From Halalkalicoccus paucihalophilus (GTDB taxonomy: Archaea; Halobacteriota; Halobacteria; Halobacteriales; Halalkalicoccaceae): 64,000 nt of DNA. The DNA is taken from contig NZ_LTAZ01000001.1 in assembly GCF_001593955.1 (NCBI RefSeq), forward strand, positions 490,014 to 554,013. Reading direction: 5' to 3'. The notes beneath the pieces are model-generated. The model saw only the letters and a program-made list of their open reading frames with translations. It had not been told where the DNA came from and searched no databases. Below, in pieces: positions 1-8,020 of the stretch. The translations under genes and the position numbers were made by a program. Numbering within the stretch: the stretch's first letter is position 1; each line of letters opens with the position of its first letter.

Positions 1-693
1 ACGCGGGCCGTCCACGAGCGCGTGGGCGTGTTGCCCGATGCCTATCACACCTACGACCACCTGACCGCCCGCCAGCATCTCGCCTTCGCCGTCGAGGCAC
101 GGGACGCCGACGAGCGCCCGCTCGCGCTGCTCGACCGGGTCGGACTCGCCTACGAGGCCGACCGCCCCGTCGAGGGGTTCTCGAAGGGGATGACCCAACG
201 GCTCGTGCTCGCGATGGCGCTGGTGGGCGAGCCGGACCTCCTCGTGCTCGACGAGCCGACGACGGGACTCGACCCCAACGGCGCCCGCGAGATGCGCGCG
301 GTCATCCGCGCCGAGCGGGACCGCGGCGCGACGGTGTTCTTCTCCTCGCACATCCTCGAACAGGTCGAGGCGGTCTGTGATCGGGTGGGCATCCTCAGCG
401 GCGGCGAGCTCGTCGCCGTCGACTCGATCGAGGAGCTCCGGGAGGCCGTCGGCGCGGGCACGACCTTGACGGCCACGGTCGATCGGGTGCCGACCGATCT
501 CGATCGGGTACGCGCCCTCGAGGGCGTTTTCGCCGTCTCCGCGGACGGGACGACACTCACGGTCTCGTGTACGGAACGGGCGAAGAAACCCGCGCTCGAC
601 GCGCTCGAAGCCGCCGGAGCGAGCATCGAGGGATTCGAGACCGAGGAAACCCCGCTCGAGGAGCTGTTCGCCGCCTACACGGGGGAAGCGTGA
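1..693 (+). CDS. ABC-2 type exporter ATP-binding protein, 5' partial
   Basis: This is the ATPase of an ABC exporter and would power the permease that follows. The frame is open from base 1, so the true start and the Walker A loop lie before the window. Visible motifs are the ABC signature FSKGMTQRL (from base 178), Walker B LLVLDEPTTGLDP and the switch histidine in SSHIL. The C-terminal ~80 residues form the regulatory extension usual in NosF/CcmA-like ATPases. Its stop overlaps the GTG start of the permease by 4 bases, so the two genes form one operon. The substrate cannot be told from sequence. Confidence 0.9.
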   Translation, partial: TRAVHERVGVLPDAYHTYDHLTARQHLAFAVEARDADERPLALLDRVGLAYEADRPVEGFSKGMTQRLVLAMALVGEPDLLVLDEPTTGLDPNGAREMRAVIRAERDRGATVFFSSHILEQVEAVCDRVGILSGGELVAVDSIEELREAVGAGTTLTATVDRVPTDLDRVRALEGVFAVSADGTTLTVSCTERAKKPALDALEAAGASIEGFETEETPLEELFAAYTGEA

Positions 694-1488
694 GCTGGCG
701 CGGCGTGGCGAGAAAGGACGTCCTCGACGCCTACCGGACGTGGCAGTTGGGGTTCGCCGCGGCGTTTCTCGCGCTGGTGTGTACGTTCCCGGCGTTCGTC
801 GCGGCCAGCGGCCCCACAGGGGGCGGGTTCGTCGGCTCGCTCGGACTCGTACTCTTTTTAGTACCCGCTGGTCGCGCTGCTGCTGGGCCACGGCGCCGTC
901 GCCGGCGAGCGCGAGCACGGCAGCCTCAAACTCCTGTTGGGCCAGCCCCACACCCGGCTGGACGTGGTCGTCGGGACGGCCGTGGGCCGCGCGGCGGTCG
1001 TCGCGGTGGCCTCGCTCTCGGGCGTCCTCGCGGCGGCGCTCGTGTTCCTCGCGGTCGGCGGGACGCTCGATCCCCTCGAGGCCCTCGCGTTCTGCGCGCT
1101 CGTAGTCCTGCTGGGGACGGCCTACAGCGGGCTGGCCGTCGGCGTCTCGGCCGCCTCGAAGACGACCAGCCGCGCGATGACCGGAAGCGTGATCGCGTTC
1201 CTGCTCACCGTGAGCTGGTCGTCGATTCCGCGGCTGGTTCGCTACGTCCTCGGGGGGTTCTCGACGCCGAGCGGGCCGCCTCCGGAGTGGAGCGCCGTCT
1301 TCGCGACGCTGGGACCCGTCGACGCGTACAGTACGCTCGCGGCGGGGTTCCGGGAGGGCGGCGGGACGCTGGTTCGATCGAGCGACGCGTTCTATCATAC
1401 CACCTGGTTCGCCCTTGCCGTCCTGCTGTGCTGGGCGACGATGCCCGTCGCGTTGGGCTACCGCCGGTTCGAGGGGGCGGACCTCTGA
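690..1488 (+). pseudogene. ABC-2 type transporter permease, frameshifted
   Basis: This is the membrane partner of the preceding ATPase. Translation from GTG at 690 gives a normal N-terminus (WRGVARKDVLDAYRTW, then a first hydrophobic helix) up to about base 863. The family's EREHGSLKLLLG segment and the remaining helices continue only in the next frame (from about 862 to 1488). The two frames meet at the run actcttttta/gtacccg, so a one-base insertion or two-base loss there explains it. The rest is intact with about six hydrophobic segments, so this is either a recent inactivation, a sequencing error or programmed frameshifting. The open frame that runs from here into the next gene is an artefact of the shift. 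Confidence 0.75.
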
Positions 1489-1538
1489 AGGCGTCGGCGA
1501 ACCGGGGACCCTTTGCCCTCGCGGGCGCTCGTCCCCGT

Positions 1539-2636
1539 ATGGACGAGACCCTCATCGACGACCTGCCGCTCGCGCGAAGATCCGTTCTGCCGGGCGCGGG
1601 CTTCTTCTACCCCGACGAGTTCGAGGAGGCCGCCGAGGACGCCGCCGCAGAGGAGGCGCTCGCGGGCGTCGAGACAGCGGTGATCGCCGACCCCGACGCC
1701 GACGGGCTGGCCTGCGTCGCGATCCTCCGGGAGGTCTACGGGGCTGCCGCCCTGCTCCCGACGGGGCCCCACGAGATCGAGGATTCCTTGGAGCGAGTCG
1801 CCGAGTACGGCGGGGCGGGGATCCGGCTGTTCGTCTGTGATCTGTGTCCCGACCGGTACGAGTACGTCGACGAGGAGCTCGACGCCGCGATCGAAACCGC
1901 AAGCGAGGTCCGCTGGTTCGACCACCACCAGTGGGACGCCGAGGTGGCAGAGAGCGTCCGGGAGGCCGGCGCCGACCTCGTCGTCGGTGATAGCGACGAG
2001 GAGTGTACCGCGGACGTGGCGGTGCGCACGCTCGAGACCGATATCCCGCGCCACCTCGTCGAACTCGCCGCGGTGACGCGCGATCACGACCTCTGGCTGC
2101 GCGAAGACCCCCGAAGCGACGACCTCGCGGATTTCTCTTATTGGAGCGAACCCGAGGACTACGTCGAGATCGTCGCCGAACACGGCGCGGACTTGCCGGA
2201 AGAAGTACAGGAATTCCTCGCCGAGAAGCGCGTCGAGAAGGAGGCGCTGATCGAGTTGGCGGTCAAACGCGGCGAAACCAAGGAGATCGGGCCCTGGAAA
2301 GTGGGCGTCACCTACGGGCGGTGTTCGCAGAACGAGGTCGCAGAAGCCATGCGCGAGCAGGGCGCGGACGCCTCGGTGATCGTCAAACCCGCCGGCTCGG
2401 CCTCCATTCGCGGTACGGAGGCGTTTCAGCGGTGTCACGAGGTCGCGGGGGAGGTAAACGGGGGGGGCCACCCGAAGGCCGCGGGCTGTAAGCCCGACGT
2501 CTACGACGACATGCTCGATTACGCCCACCACTGGACGACCCGCGGGGCGGTAACGAAGCAGGTGATCCTGGACGCCTTTCGGACGCTGGCCGAGGAGGAG
2601 GACGCCGAGGGCGAGGACGAATCAGTCGAGGAGTGA
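1539..2636 (+). CDS. DHH-family phosphoesterase (RecJ-like/DHHA1)
   Basis: 365 residues. DHH phosphoesterases are Mn2+-dependent enzymes that hydrolyse phosphodiester bonds in single-stranded nucleic acid or small nucleotides. Visible motifs are motif I IADPDADGLA (near residue 47), the signature FDHHQWD, and the C-terminal DHHA1 motif GGGHPKAAG. ATG 1539 was chosen because a TATA-like ctttg lies about 26 bases upstream, fitting a leaderless transcript. The in-frame extension upstream belongs to the frameshifted permease. It ends 15 bases inside the convergent acetyltransferase gene. Whether it acts on RNA, DNA or oligonucleotides is not resolved. Confidence 0.88.
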   Translation: MDETLIDDLPLARRSVLPGAGFFYPDEFEEAAEDAAAEEALAGVETAVIADPDADGLACVAILREVYGAAALLPTGPHEIEDSLERVAEYGGAGIRLFVCDLCPDRYEYVDEELDAAIETASEVRWFDHHQWDAEVAESVREAGADLVVGDSDEECTADVAVRTLETDIPRHLVELAAVTRDHDLWLREDPRSDDLADFSYWSEPEDYVEIVAEHGADLPEEVQEFLAEKRVEKEALIELAVKRGETKEIGPWKVGVTYGRCSQNEVAEAMREQGADASVIVKPAGSASIRGTEAFQRCHEVAGEVNGGGHPKAAGCKPDVYDDMLDYAHHWTTRGAVTKQVILDAFRTLAEEEDAEGEDESVEE

Positions 2637-3206
2637 CCCGCCGGTTTCGAGCGCGCACTCGATGGTGGAGGCGTCGAGATCGGGGAACGCGACCGGCGGA
2701 TCCGGATCCGCCGGTCGTTCGTCGAGCATTTTCTCGTACCACCGGACGTCGTGCCAGTTTCCACGTTTGTAGCCGACGCCGTGATACGTTCCGACCGGCT
2801 CGAACCCCATCGCCTCGTGGAAGCCGGTGCTCGCGGGGTTCGGGAGCGCGATCCCCGCATAGGCGTTGAACAATCCCTGTTCTCTCGACAGCGCGAACAG
2901 CGCGGTGTAGAGCGCGCGGGCGATCCCACAGCGGTGGTGGTCGGGGTCGGCGTAGACCGAGACGTCGACCGACCAGCGGTAGGCCCCGCGCTCGCGGTGG
3001 GAGGTGGCGTAGGCGTAGCCGACGGTTTCGTCGAGCGCGCAGACGAGCCACGGGTAGCGCTCGGTGTTCGTCGCGATCCGGGATTCGATCTCCTCGGCGG
3101 TGGGAGCCACGGACTCGAAGGAGACGACTGACTCGGAGACGAACGGGGCGTAGATCCGGGCGATTCCGGGTGCGTCGTCTGCTGTTGCGGGACGGAGCGT
3201 CGGCAT
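2622..3206 (-). CDS. GNAT acetyltransferase, phosphinothricin acetyltransferase-like
   Basis: 194 residues. A single GNAT domain transfers an acetyl group from acetyl-CoA to an amine. The N-terminus LRPATADDAPGIARIYAPFV, the YADPDHHRCGIARALY acetyl-CoA loop and the GFHEAMGFEPVGTYHGVGYK end match the Pat/Bar subfamily, whose known members acetylate phosphinothricin or methionine sulfone. The real substrate here is unknown. The start at 3206 is supported by a T-rich TATA element about 27 bases upstream. A 28-base perfect palindrome lies inside its 3' end, and the gene overlaps the convergent DHH gene by 15 bases. Confidence 0.85.
   Translation of the reverse strand: MPTLRPATADDAPGIARIYAPFVSESVVSFESVAPTAEEIESRIATNTERYPWLVCALDETVGYAYATSHRERGAYRWSVDVSVYADPDHHRCGIARALYTALFALSREQGLFNAYAGIALPNPASTGFHEAMGFEPVGTYHGVGYKRGNWHDVRWYEKMLDERPADPDPPVAFPDLDASTIECALETGGSLLD
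2690..2717. repeat. 28-base perfect palindrome inside GNAT gene
   Basis: Bases 2690-2717 equal their own reverse complement, centred on CCGGATCCGG with arms beginning CGACCGG. They fall in the codons for RPADPDPPVA near the C-terminus of the acetyltransferase. In RNA of either strand this could fold into a 12-pair stem with a 4-base loop, close to the convergent gene ends. Confidence 0.85.
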
Positions 3207-3246
3207 CACAGCTATCTCTCGAAACGGCGGACGAAAAACCTCGCGC

Positions 3247-3942
3247 TCACTCGCGGCGCGCGAGGAGTCGAAGAACGATCTGGAGGACGTGGACGAACAC
3301 ACCCATCACGGCGATGTAGATCCCGATCCCAGCGAGCGTAGTAGAGATGTCCCGGCGTTCGCGCACGCGCCAGATCTCCCAGCCGAGTCGGAAGAGGAAG
3401 CCCGCGAAGACCAGAACGAACCCCGCGAGCAGCAGGGCGGGTGCGACGAACGTCCCGATAGCGATGGCGACGATCCCGAGCAGGAACGAACCAGTGGAAA
3501 ACGTCGACCAGCGGGCGAAGGACTTCGAACGAGCGTAGACGTAGAGGGCGATGAGGAACGTGAGGCTACCGGTAACGGCGGCGGTGATCGCGAGCGCGGG
3601 GATCCGGATGTCGGGCGGCGCAAACGAGAGGACGCCCGCGCCGAAGGTACCGAAGGCACCCTGTAAGATCACCAGTCCGACGAACGCCAGCGGCGCGTTT
3701 CCGTCCGTGACGCCGCGTTCGGCGACCCACTGGCCGACGAACAGCGCCGCGCCGTAGACGAGCACGCCGAGGATCGGCGCGGCGAAGAGCGTCGCGTTGA
3801 TCGCCGCCAGCGGCGTGGTCGCGAGGACGGCCATCAGCGCGACGTTGAGCACCACCAGCGCGGTCGCGACGAGGACGACCTTCCACTCGCGCGTCGAGAG
3901 GAGCAATCCGCGGCGGGTCTCGCCGCCCGTTTCGTAGGACAT
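3247..3942 (-). CDS. multi-pass membrane protein, Bax inhibitor-1-like
   Basis: 231 residues with about seven predicted transmembrane segments spread over residues 23-225. The overall plan (an early NATLFAAPILG segment, a central LYVYARSK loop, and a last amphipathic segment IGIYIAVMGVFVHVLQIVLRLL) resembles the BI-1/YccA family, whose members are linked to ion leakage and stress. The assignment rests on overall shape and short matches only. A plus-strand gaatag (TATA-like on the minus strand) lies about 26 bases before ATG 3942, so the start looks leaderless. No operon partner. Confidence 0.6.
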   Translation of the reverse strand: MSYETGGETRRGLLLSTREWKVVLVATALVVLNVALMAVLATTPLAAINATLFAAPILGVLVYGAALFVGQWVAERGVTDGNAPLAFVGLVILQGAFGTFGAGVLSFAPPDIRIPALAITAAVTGSLTFLIALYVYARSKSFARWSTFSTGSFLLGIVAIAIGTFVAPALLLAGFVLVFAGFLFRLGWEIWRVRERRDISTTLAGIGIYIAVMGVFVHVLQIVLRLLARRE

Positions 3943-3984
3943 AGTCGAACTAGCCGCCGGAGCCGAATAGACTTCTCGACCGTC

Positions 3985-4404
3985 TCAGCGCTCGCCGGCG
4001 ACCCAGCGATCCGAGAAGGCGCTCGAACAGCCACACCGGGCGTAGGCGTGGATCACGTCTCCCTCGGCGTACAGACCGCCGACCTCCTCGTTTCGCTCCT
4101 CGGCGAAGGCGAAGACGTAGTCGAGATCGTCGGCGCCACAGGCGGGACACACGCCCCCGGTGAGGTCGGCGTCGATCTCGCCCTCGGCGTCCATCGCCTC
4201 CTTCGCAAAGGCCATCGCGTCCGTGCCGGCGACCTTCGAGAAGGCGTTTCGCCCGCTCTCGCCGGGAACGACCAGCACGATCCCCTCTCCCGCGTCCTCG
4301 CCGTAGTCGGCGAGTTTGCCGATGTCGTCGACGACGTCCTCGGCAAGGTATATCGCGACGTCCTCGGGCCGGTCGCCCGCCAGAAACTCCTCGCGGCGGC
4401 TCAT
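3985..4404 (-). CDS. haloarchaeal zinc-finger protein (DUF5807-type)
   Basis: 139 residues, soluble and acidic. The last third carries CPAC and, 30-odd residues later, CGC, a likely zinc site (three to four Cys). The N-terminal part (DRPEDVAIYLAEDVVDDIGKLADYGEDAGEGIVLVVPG) is well formed but has no recognised catalytic motif. Its ATG overlaps the TGA of the upstream gene (4401-4404), so it is translated together with that gene and probably with S6e further upstream. I recall this family as haloarchaeal DUF5807. Its function is unknown. Confidence 0.75.
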   Translation of the reverse strand: MSRREEFLAGDRPEDVAIYLAEDVVDDIGKLADYGEDAGEGIVLVVPGESGRNAFSKVAGTDAMAFAKEAMDAEGEIDADLTGGVCPACGADDLDYVFAFAEERNEEVGGLYAEGDVIHAYARCGCSSAFSDRWVAGER

Positions 4405-4823
4405 TGCTCCTCCAGATCGCGGGCGATGTTCGCGAGGCTCTCCTTTGGCTTCTCGACGGCCTCGTAGACGACCTCTTCGCCGGGCTTGCGCAGGCCGTAG
4501 GCGAACTCGGGCTCGATTTCGTCGAGGAGCACCGAGCCGCCGACCGGGCGCGCAGCCTCGTCGAGCCACGTCTGGAGGTGATTCGGTCCCGATCCCTCGC
4601 GGGCCATCTCCGGCGTCTCGTAGGCCCCGCTGATGTGTGGATCGCCGGCGAACCCACTCTCGATCCGTGCGTGGTACGTGGTGTCGTCGATGACGAGGCG
4701 GACAACCTCGCCCTCGGGCAGCGAGTCCTCCGGGAGGGCGATCCGCTTTCGGCGCGCGCCGTGGCGGGCGACGCGCGCGCGGAGCGTCTCGACTGCCGGG
4801 TTCTCGCTCGAGATGCGGTCCAT
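4401..4823 (-). CDS. conserved haloarchaeal protein (DUF7112-type)
   Basis: 140 residues without membrane segments or cofactor motifs. The sequence is strand-rich and includes KRIALPEDSLPEGEVVRLVIDDTTYHARIE and a C-terminal YEAVEKPKESLANIARDLEEQ. It lies 10 bases downstream of ribosomal protein S6e and overlaps the next gene by 4 bases, so all three are probably one transcript. This arrangement suggests a housekeeping role linked to translation, but that is an inference from position. The function is unknown. Confidence 0.72.
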   Translation of the reverse strand: MDRISSENPAVETLRARVARHGARRKRIALPEDSLPEGEVVRLVIDDTTYHARIESGFAGDPHISGAYETPEMAREGSGPNHLQTWLDEAARPVGGSVLLDEIEPEFAYGLRKPGEEVVYEAVEKPKESLANIARDLEEQ

Positions 4824-4833
4824 GAGAAGGGGG

Positions 4834-5238
4834 TTACTCGTCGTCGTCGTCCTCGTCGCCCTCGCTGAAGAGGTCCTCGACGCTCTCATCGCCGTAGGCG
4901 CTGATCTTGGCGTTGATCTGGACGACCTCCTCGCTGATCTCGCGGCCCCGGACGGTGACGCGCTTTCGCTCGCCGTCGCGCTTTGGCTTGTAGCCGGTAC
5001 CGCCCGTCAAAAGGACCTGTTTGAGGTTCGGGCCCGATACATCCGATCGGAGGGGGCGACCCGCCTTGTCCGACCCGCCGGTGAGTTCGAGCGAGTAGTC
5101 CGAGAGGCCCACGGCGCTCCCGTCGACCTCCTCGCCGAGGTCGCGGCCGAGGAATCGGTTCGCGTCCTGCCCATCTACGTCGCGCTGGTAGGTCGCACCC
5201 GTTTCGGGGTCCGAGACGACGACCTTGAAGTCTGCCAT
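4834..5238 (-). CDS. rps6e: 30S ribosomal protein S6e
   Basis: 134 residues, the usual length for archaeal eS6. It is a component of the small ribosomal subunit. The N-terminal [20 protein letters not shown] and the central [24 protein letters not shown] followed by GTGYKP are family hallmarks. The tail is very acidic ([10 protein letters not shown]), as expected in halophiles. It heads a probable operon with the two small genes downstream. A TATA element lies at 5261-5268, about 26 bases before ATG. Confidence 0.96.
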   Translation of the reverse strand: MADFKVVVSDPETGATYQRDVDGQDANRFLGRDLGEEVDGSAVGLSDYSLELTGGSDKAGRPLRSDVSGPNLKQVLLTGGTGYKPKRDGERKRVTVRGREISEEVVQINAKISAYGDESVEDLFSEGDEDDDDE

Positions 5239-5260
5239 GCCCGAAATCAGACGGGCGCGG

Positions 5261-5268
5261 GTAAAAAG
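5261..5268 (-). promoter_or_regulatory. TATA element of the S6e operon
   Basis: On the minus strand this reads TTTTTAC, centred about 26 bases before the S6e ATG, which fits a leaderless transcript starting at or next to the start codon. Confidence 0.55.
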
Positions 5269-5351
5269 GGTGTTGAACCGGGACCGACCCCATCTACCGG
5301 CGTTCGGACGTATCGACGGGACCAAATCGCCCGACTTCCAGAGAGGAGGTA

Positions 5352-6620
5352 ATGGACATCGAGTTCCTCGGCGGTGCCGGGGAGATCGGCCGCAGCGCGC
5401 TCCTCGTGACGGGGAAAGGAGACAGCGGTTCCCTTCTGCTCGACTTCGGCATGAGCACCGACAACCCCCCGCGCCTGCCGCTCGACTGTGAGCCCGACGC
5501 CGTCGTCGTCTCGCATGGCCACCTCGACCACGCCGGGGCGGTGCCCGCCTTGCTGTCGGGTGAGGAACGCCCGCCGGTTCACTGGACACCCCCCACTAGG
5601 GAGCTCGCGATTACGCTCGCGCGCGATACGCTGAAACTACACGGGGGAAGCTACCGGTGCCCGTTCACCGAAACCGACATCGCGCGCCTCACGCAGGTCT
5701 CCGAAACCCACGGGTATCGAGAGCCCTTCGAGGCGGCGGGCTACGAGGTCACGCTCTACGACGCGGGCCACATCCCCGGGAGCGCGCACGTCCTCGTTAC
5801 TGACGGCGACACCCGACTGCTCTATACGGGCGATTTCCACACCGCCGACCAGCGACTGGTATCGGGCACGACCGCACGCCCCGACGCTGACCTCGTGATC
5901 TGTGAGAGCACCTATTCGGACGTGAGCCACGACCCCCGCGCCGAGGTCGAACAGCGGTTCGCCGAGAGCGTCAAGACCACGCTCTGGGAGGGCGGCACGG
6001 TAGTGATCCCGGCGTTCGCCATCGGTCGCACCCAGGAGATGCTGCTGGTCTGTGAGGAGGACGACATCCCGTGTTACGTCGACGGGATGGGCAAGGGAGT
6101 CACCGAAATGCTGCGACGGTACCCGGAGTTCCTCCGGGATCCCGAGGCCTTCCGACGGGCGACGTCCCACGCGCGGTTTGTCACCGGCCGGGACGGCCAG
6201 CGAAAACGGATCGTCGAGCAAAAGGCGGCAATCATAACCACCAGCGGGATGCTCTCAGGCGGCCCCGCCATGACCTATATCCCCGAGATCCGGGACAATC
6301 CCACCAACAAGATCACGATGACCGGCTATCAGGTCGAGGGGACACCGGGACGCGAACTACTGGACACCGGTAGCGCGGAGATCGACGGCCGAGTGATGCC
6401 CGTCGCCGCGCGGGTCGAGTCCTACGACTTCTCCGCCCACGCCGACCGCGAGGGACTGTTCGAGTTCCTGTCGAGCTACGAGGACACCCCGATTCTCGTG
6501 AACCACGGCGACCGCTGTGGGGCGTTCGCGGCGGAACTCCGCGAGGAGGGCTACGAGGCGAGTGCGCCCGAACTCGGGGAGACGGTCACAGCACCGTCGT
6601 CCACGCGAGCACAGCGATGA
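5352..6620 (+). CDS. beta-CASP family ribonuclease (aCPSF-like mRNA processing enzyme)
   Basis: 422 residues. Metallo-beta-lactamase/beta-CASP nucleases process and degrade RNA. Zinc ligands are visible in SHGHLDHAG (near residue 54), GHIPGSAH and GDFH. The beta-CASP motifs continue with [20 protein letters not shown] and FSAHADR, and the last His is in VNHGD. It lacks the N-terminal KH domains of aCPSF1, so it is the shorter aCPSF2/RNase J-like type. An AGGAGG lies only two bases before ATG 5352, too close for a standard SD, and an aaatc element about 27 bases upstream favours a leaderless start. The 3' end overlaps the next gene. Confidence 0.9.
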   Translation: MDIEFLGGAGEIGRSALLVTGKGDSGSLLLDFGMSTDNPPRLPLDCEPDAVVVSHGHLDHAGAVPALLSGEERPPVHWTPPTRELAITLARDTLKLHGGSYRCPFTETDIARLTQVSETHGYREPFEAAGYEVTLYDAGHIPGSAHVLVTDGDTRLLYTGDFHTADQRLVSGTTARPDADLVICESTYSDVSHDPRAEVEQRFAESVKTTLWEGGTVVIPAFAIGRTQEMLLVCEEDDIPCYVDGMGKGVTEMLRRYPEFLRDPEAFRRATSHARFVTGRDGQRKRIVEQKAAIITTSGMLSGGPAMTYIPEIRDNPTNKITMTGYQVEGTPGRELLDTGSAEIDGRVMPVAARVESYDFSAHADREGLFEFLSSYEDTPILVNHGDRCGAFAAELREEGYEASAPELGETVTAPSSTRAQR

Positions 6621-6768
6621 AGAGGCCGATAACGAGCGCGGAGACGACGTCGAGGGCGAACCCGCTCTCCCCGCGGATGTCCCGGGTGGTGAACGCGAGC
6701 GCGAGCAATCCCCCGACCGTCACGAGCAACACGAGCGCGACGTAAACGGCGTTGAGCAGTCCTGCCAT
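6586..6768 (-). CDS. small two-helix membrane protein
   Basis: 60 residues with two hydrophobic helices (about residues 4-26 and 38-58) joined by a polar loop TTRDIRGESGFA. No family is recognised. ATG 6768 was chosen because a TATA-like cttag element (minus strand) sits 27 bases upstream. The 3' end runs 35 bases into the convergent RNase gene. It probably sits in the cytoplasmic membrane with a short cytosolic loop. Confidence 0.6.
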   Translation of the reverse strand: MAGLLNAVYVALVLLVTVGGLLALAFTTRDIRGESGFALDVVSALVIGLFIAVLAWTTVL

Positions 6769-6845
6769 GCTCGCGCTATCGGCGGGGTGCAACTAAGCGT
6801 TTCGGGAGTCACAACCGTAATGGCTCCACACGGAGTAGCCCGACC

Positions 6846-7244
6846 ATGCGACTGGAACTGCGGATATGCAAACACTGTTTCAACGGCGAACACGGCAACC
6901 CCGAGAAGACGGCCGTAACCCAGGACATGGTCGAGTGTGCGAAACGAGTGAGAGAATACAAGGACCTCATCGGCCTCGAAAGCCTCTACATCACGATGGT
7001 CGAGGAGGGAGACACGGGCGGTGCCGAAGCGCTTTCGGTCATCGTCGCGAGCATCGACGGCAACCGGGTAACCCTCGCGGACACCCAGCTCGTGATGGAG
7101 GACGACGAGGGCAACATGTTGGTGTACCCCGAGCCGACGGACATCCTCGAGGTCCTGACGCGCAACCTGGATCAGATCGACGGCCAGACCAGAAACGACG
7201 TAATGGTCGAACTCTCGGAGGAATCGACGGAGCTGGTGGGATAG
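6846..7244 (+). CDS. conserved haloarchaeal protein of unknown function
   Basis: 132 residues, acidic and soluble. The N-terminus RLELRICKHCFNGEHGNPEK has CKHC and a nearby His that could bind a metal, followed by a helical part and strands (LESLYITMVEEGDTGGAEALSVIVASI). No family or reaction is recognised. No operon partner: the neighbours are a small minus-strand gene and a DUF4112 gene 109 bases downstream. Confidence 0.65.
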   Translation: MRLELRICKHCFNGEHGNPEKTAVTQDMVECAKRVREYKDLIGLESLYITMVEEGDTGGAEALSVIVASIDGNRVTLADTQLVMEDDEGNMLVYPEPTDILEVLTRNLDQIDGQTRNDVMVELSEESTELVG

Positions 7245-7324
7245 CGAGGCGAGCCGTTCGATCCGTGCGGGATCGCCTCGTGACCCGACGTGTTCCGAGG
7301 CGGCTTGCTGACGCGGGGCGAGGG

Positions 7325-7332
7325 CCTTTACC
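7325..7332 (+). promoter_or_regulatory. TATA element of DUF4112 gene
   Basis: CCTTTACC centred 26 bases before ATG 7354, consistent with a leaderless transcript. Confidence 0.5.
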
Positions 7333-7353
7333 TACGCCTCGGATAGAAGGGGT

Positions 7354-7809
7354 ATGGGAACGGATACTGGCGACGGGGACGACTGGAGCGATGGAGGAGA
7401 CGACTGGGAGGACGGAGCCGATGGGGTCGGAACCGACGGCTTCGAGTGGAGCGTCGAGGACCTCCCGCTATCGGGCGACGTCGAGGCGACCCTCGAGCGT
7501 ATCGAGTGGGTGGGCGACCTGCTCGACGAGGCGGTCCCGATACCGGGGACGGACTACCGCATCGGCCTCGATCCCCTGCTGGGGATCGTCCCCGTGGGCG
7601 GGGACGCCATCGCGACGGTGATCTCGCTGTACATCATCGGGGAGGCCGCCCGCGTCGGGGTTTCGAAGTCCACGATTGCGGTCATGATCGGGCTGGTCCT
7701 CACGGACGCCATCGTCGGCTCGATCCCGGTTCTCGGGACGCTGTTCGACGCGGTCTGGAAGGCCAACAAGTGGAACGTCTCGCTGCTCAAGCGGGAACTC
7801 GACGCCTAA
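7354..7809 (+). CDS. DUF4112 membrane protein
   Basis: 151 residues. The first ~45 are a disordered acidic stretch rich in Gly, Asp and Trp (GDGDDWSDGGDDWEDG). The rest matches DUF4112: LLDEAVPIPGTDYRIGLDPLLGIVPVGGDAI, a hydrophobic helix, and IGSIPVLGTLFDAVWKANKWN-like ending, with two membrane segments. Function unknown. The acidic N-terminus is longer than usual for the family. It is monocistronic, with a hairpin at 7982-8006 downstream. Confidence 0.82.
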   Translation: MGTDTGDGDDWSDGGDDWEDGADGVGTDGFEWSVEDLPLSGDVEATLERIEWVGDLLDEAVPIPGTDYRIGLDPLLGIVPVGGDAIATVISLYIIGEAARVGVSKSTIAVMIGLVLTDAIVGSIPVLGTLFDAVWKANKWNVSLLKRELDA

Positions 7810-7981
7810 CGGGACGACACTCTCGTCTCAGCGCCCGATTTTCGAGAGATCTTTCGAACGATCGAGAGCGCTGGCTCCGAACTCTCCGGCGGTCCGAAAA
7901 ATTGACCGATAGGAGTCGGCGCGTCGTCAAGCGGATGAACGCCGTTTTCGACGTAGGTCGGTCAGTCGTCCGTCCTGCCAC

Positions 7982-8006
7982 CGTCGGACCGCTTTACGGT
8001 CCGACG
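7982..8006. terminator. 10-pair inverted repeat between convergent genes
   Basis: CGTCGGACCG (7982-7991), loop CTTTA, then its exact complement (7997-8006). It lies 15 bases from the end of the formate dehydrogenase operon and 170 bases beyond the DUF4112 gene. A role as a terminator or RNA 3' end element is inferred from position, because archaeal termination mainly uses T-tracts and none is seen here. The rest of 7810-8020 shows nothing else. Confidence 0.45.
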
Positions 8007-8020
8007 TGAATCGCGCTCGC

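Noticed and set aside
567..2636. Single long open frame that joins the ABC permease N-terminus to the DHH phosphoesterase
   Set aside because: Between about 863 and 1538 it reads the permease out of frame and gives Arg/Gly-rich nonsense. The frameshift in the permease creates it; the DHH gene has its own leaderless promoter and start.
5345..5349. GGAGG two bases before the beta-CASP RNase ATG as a Shine-Dalgarno site
   Set aside because: The spacing is too short for normal use; an aaatc element about 27 bases upstream suggests leaderless initiation instead.
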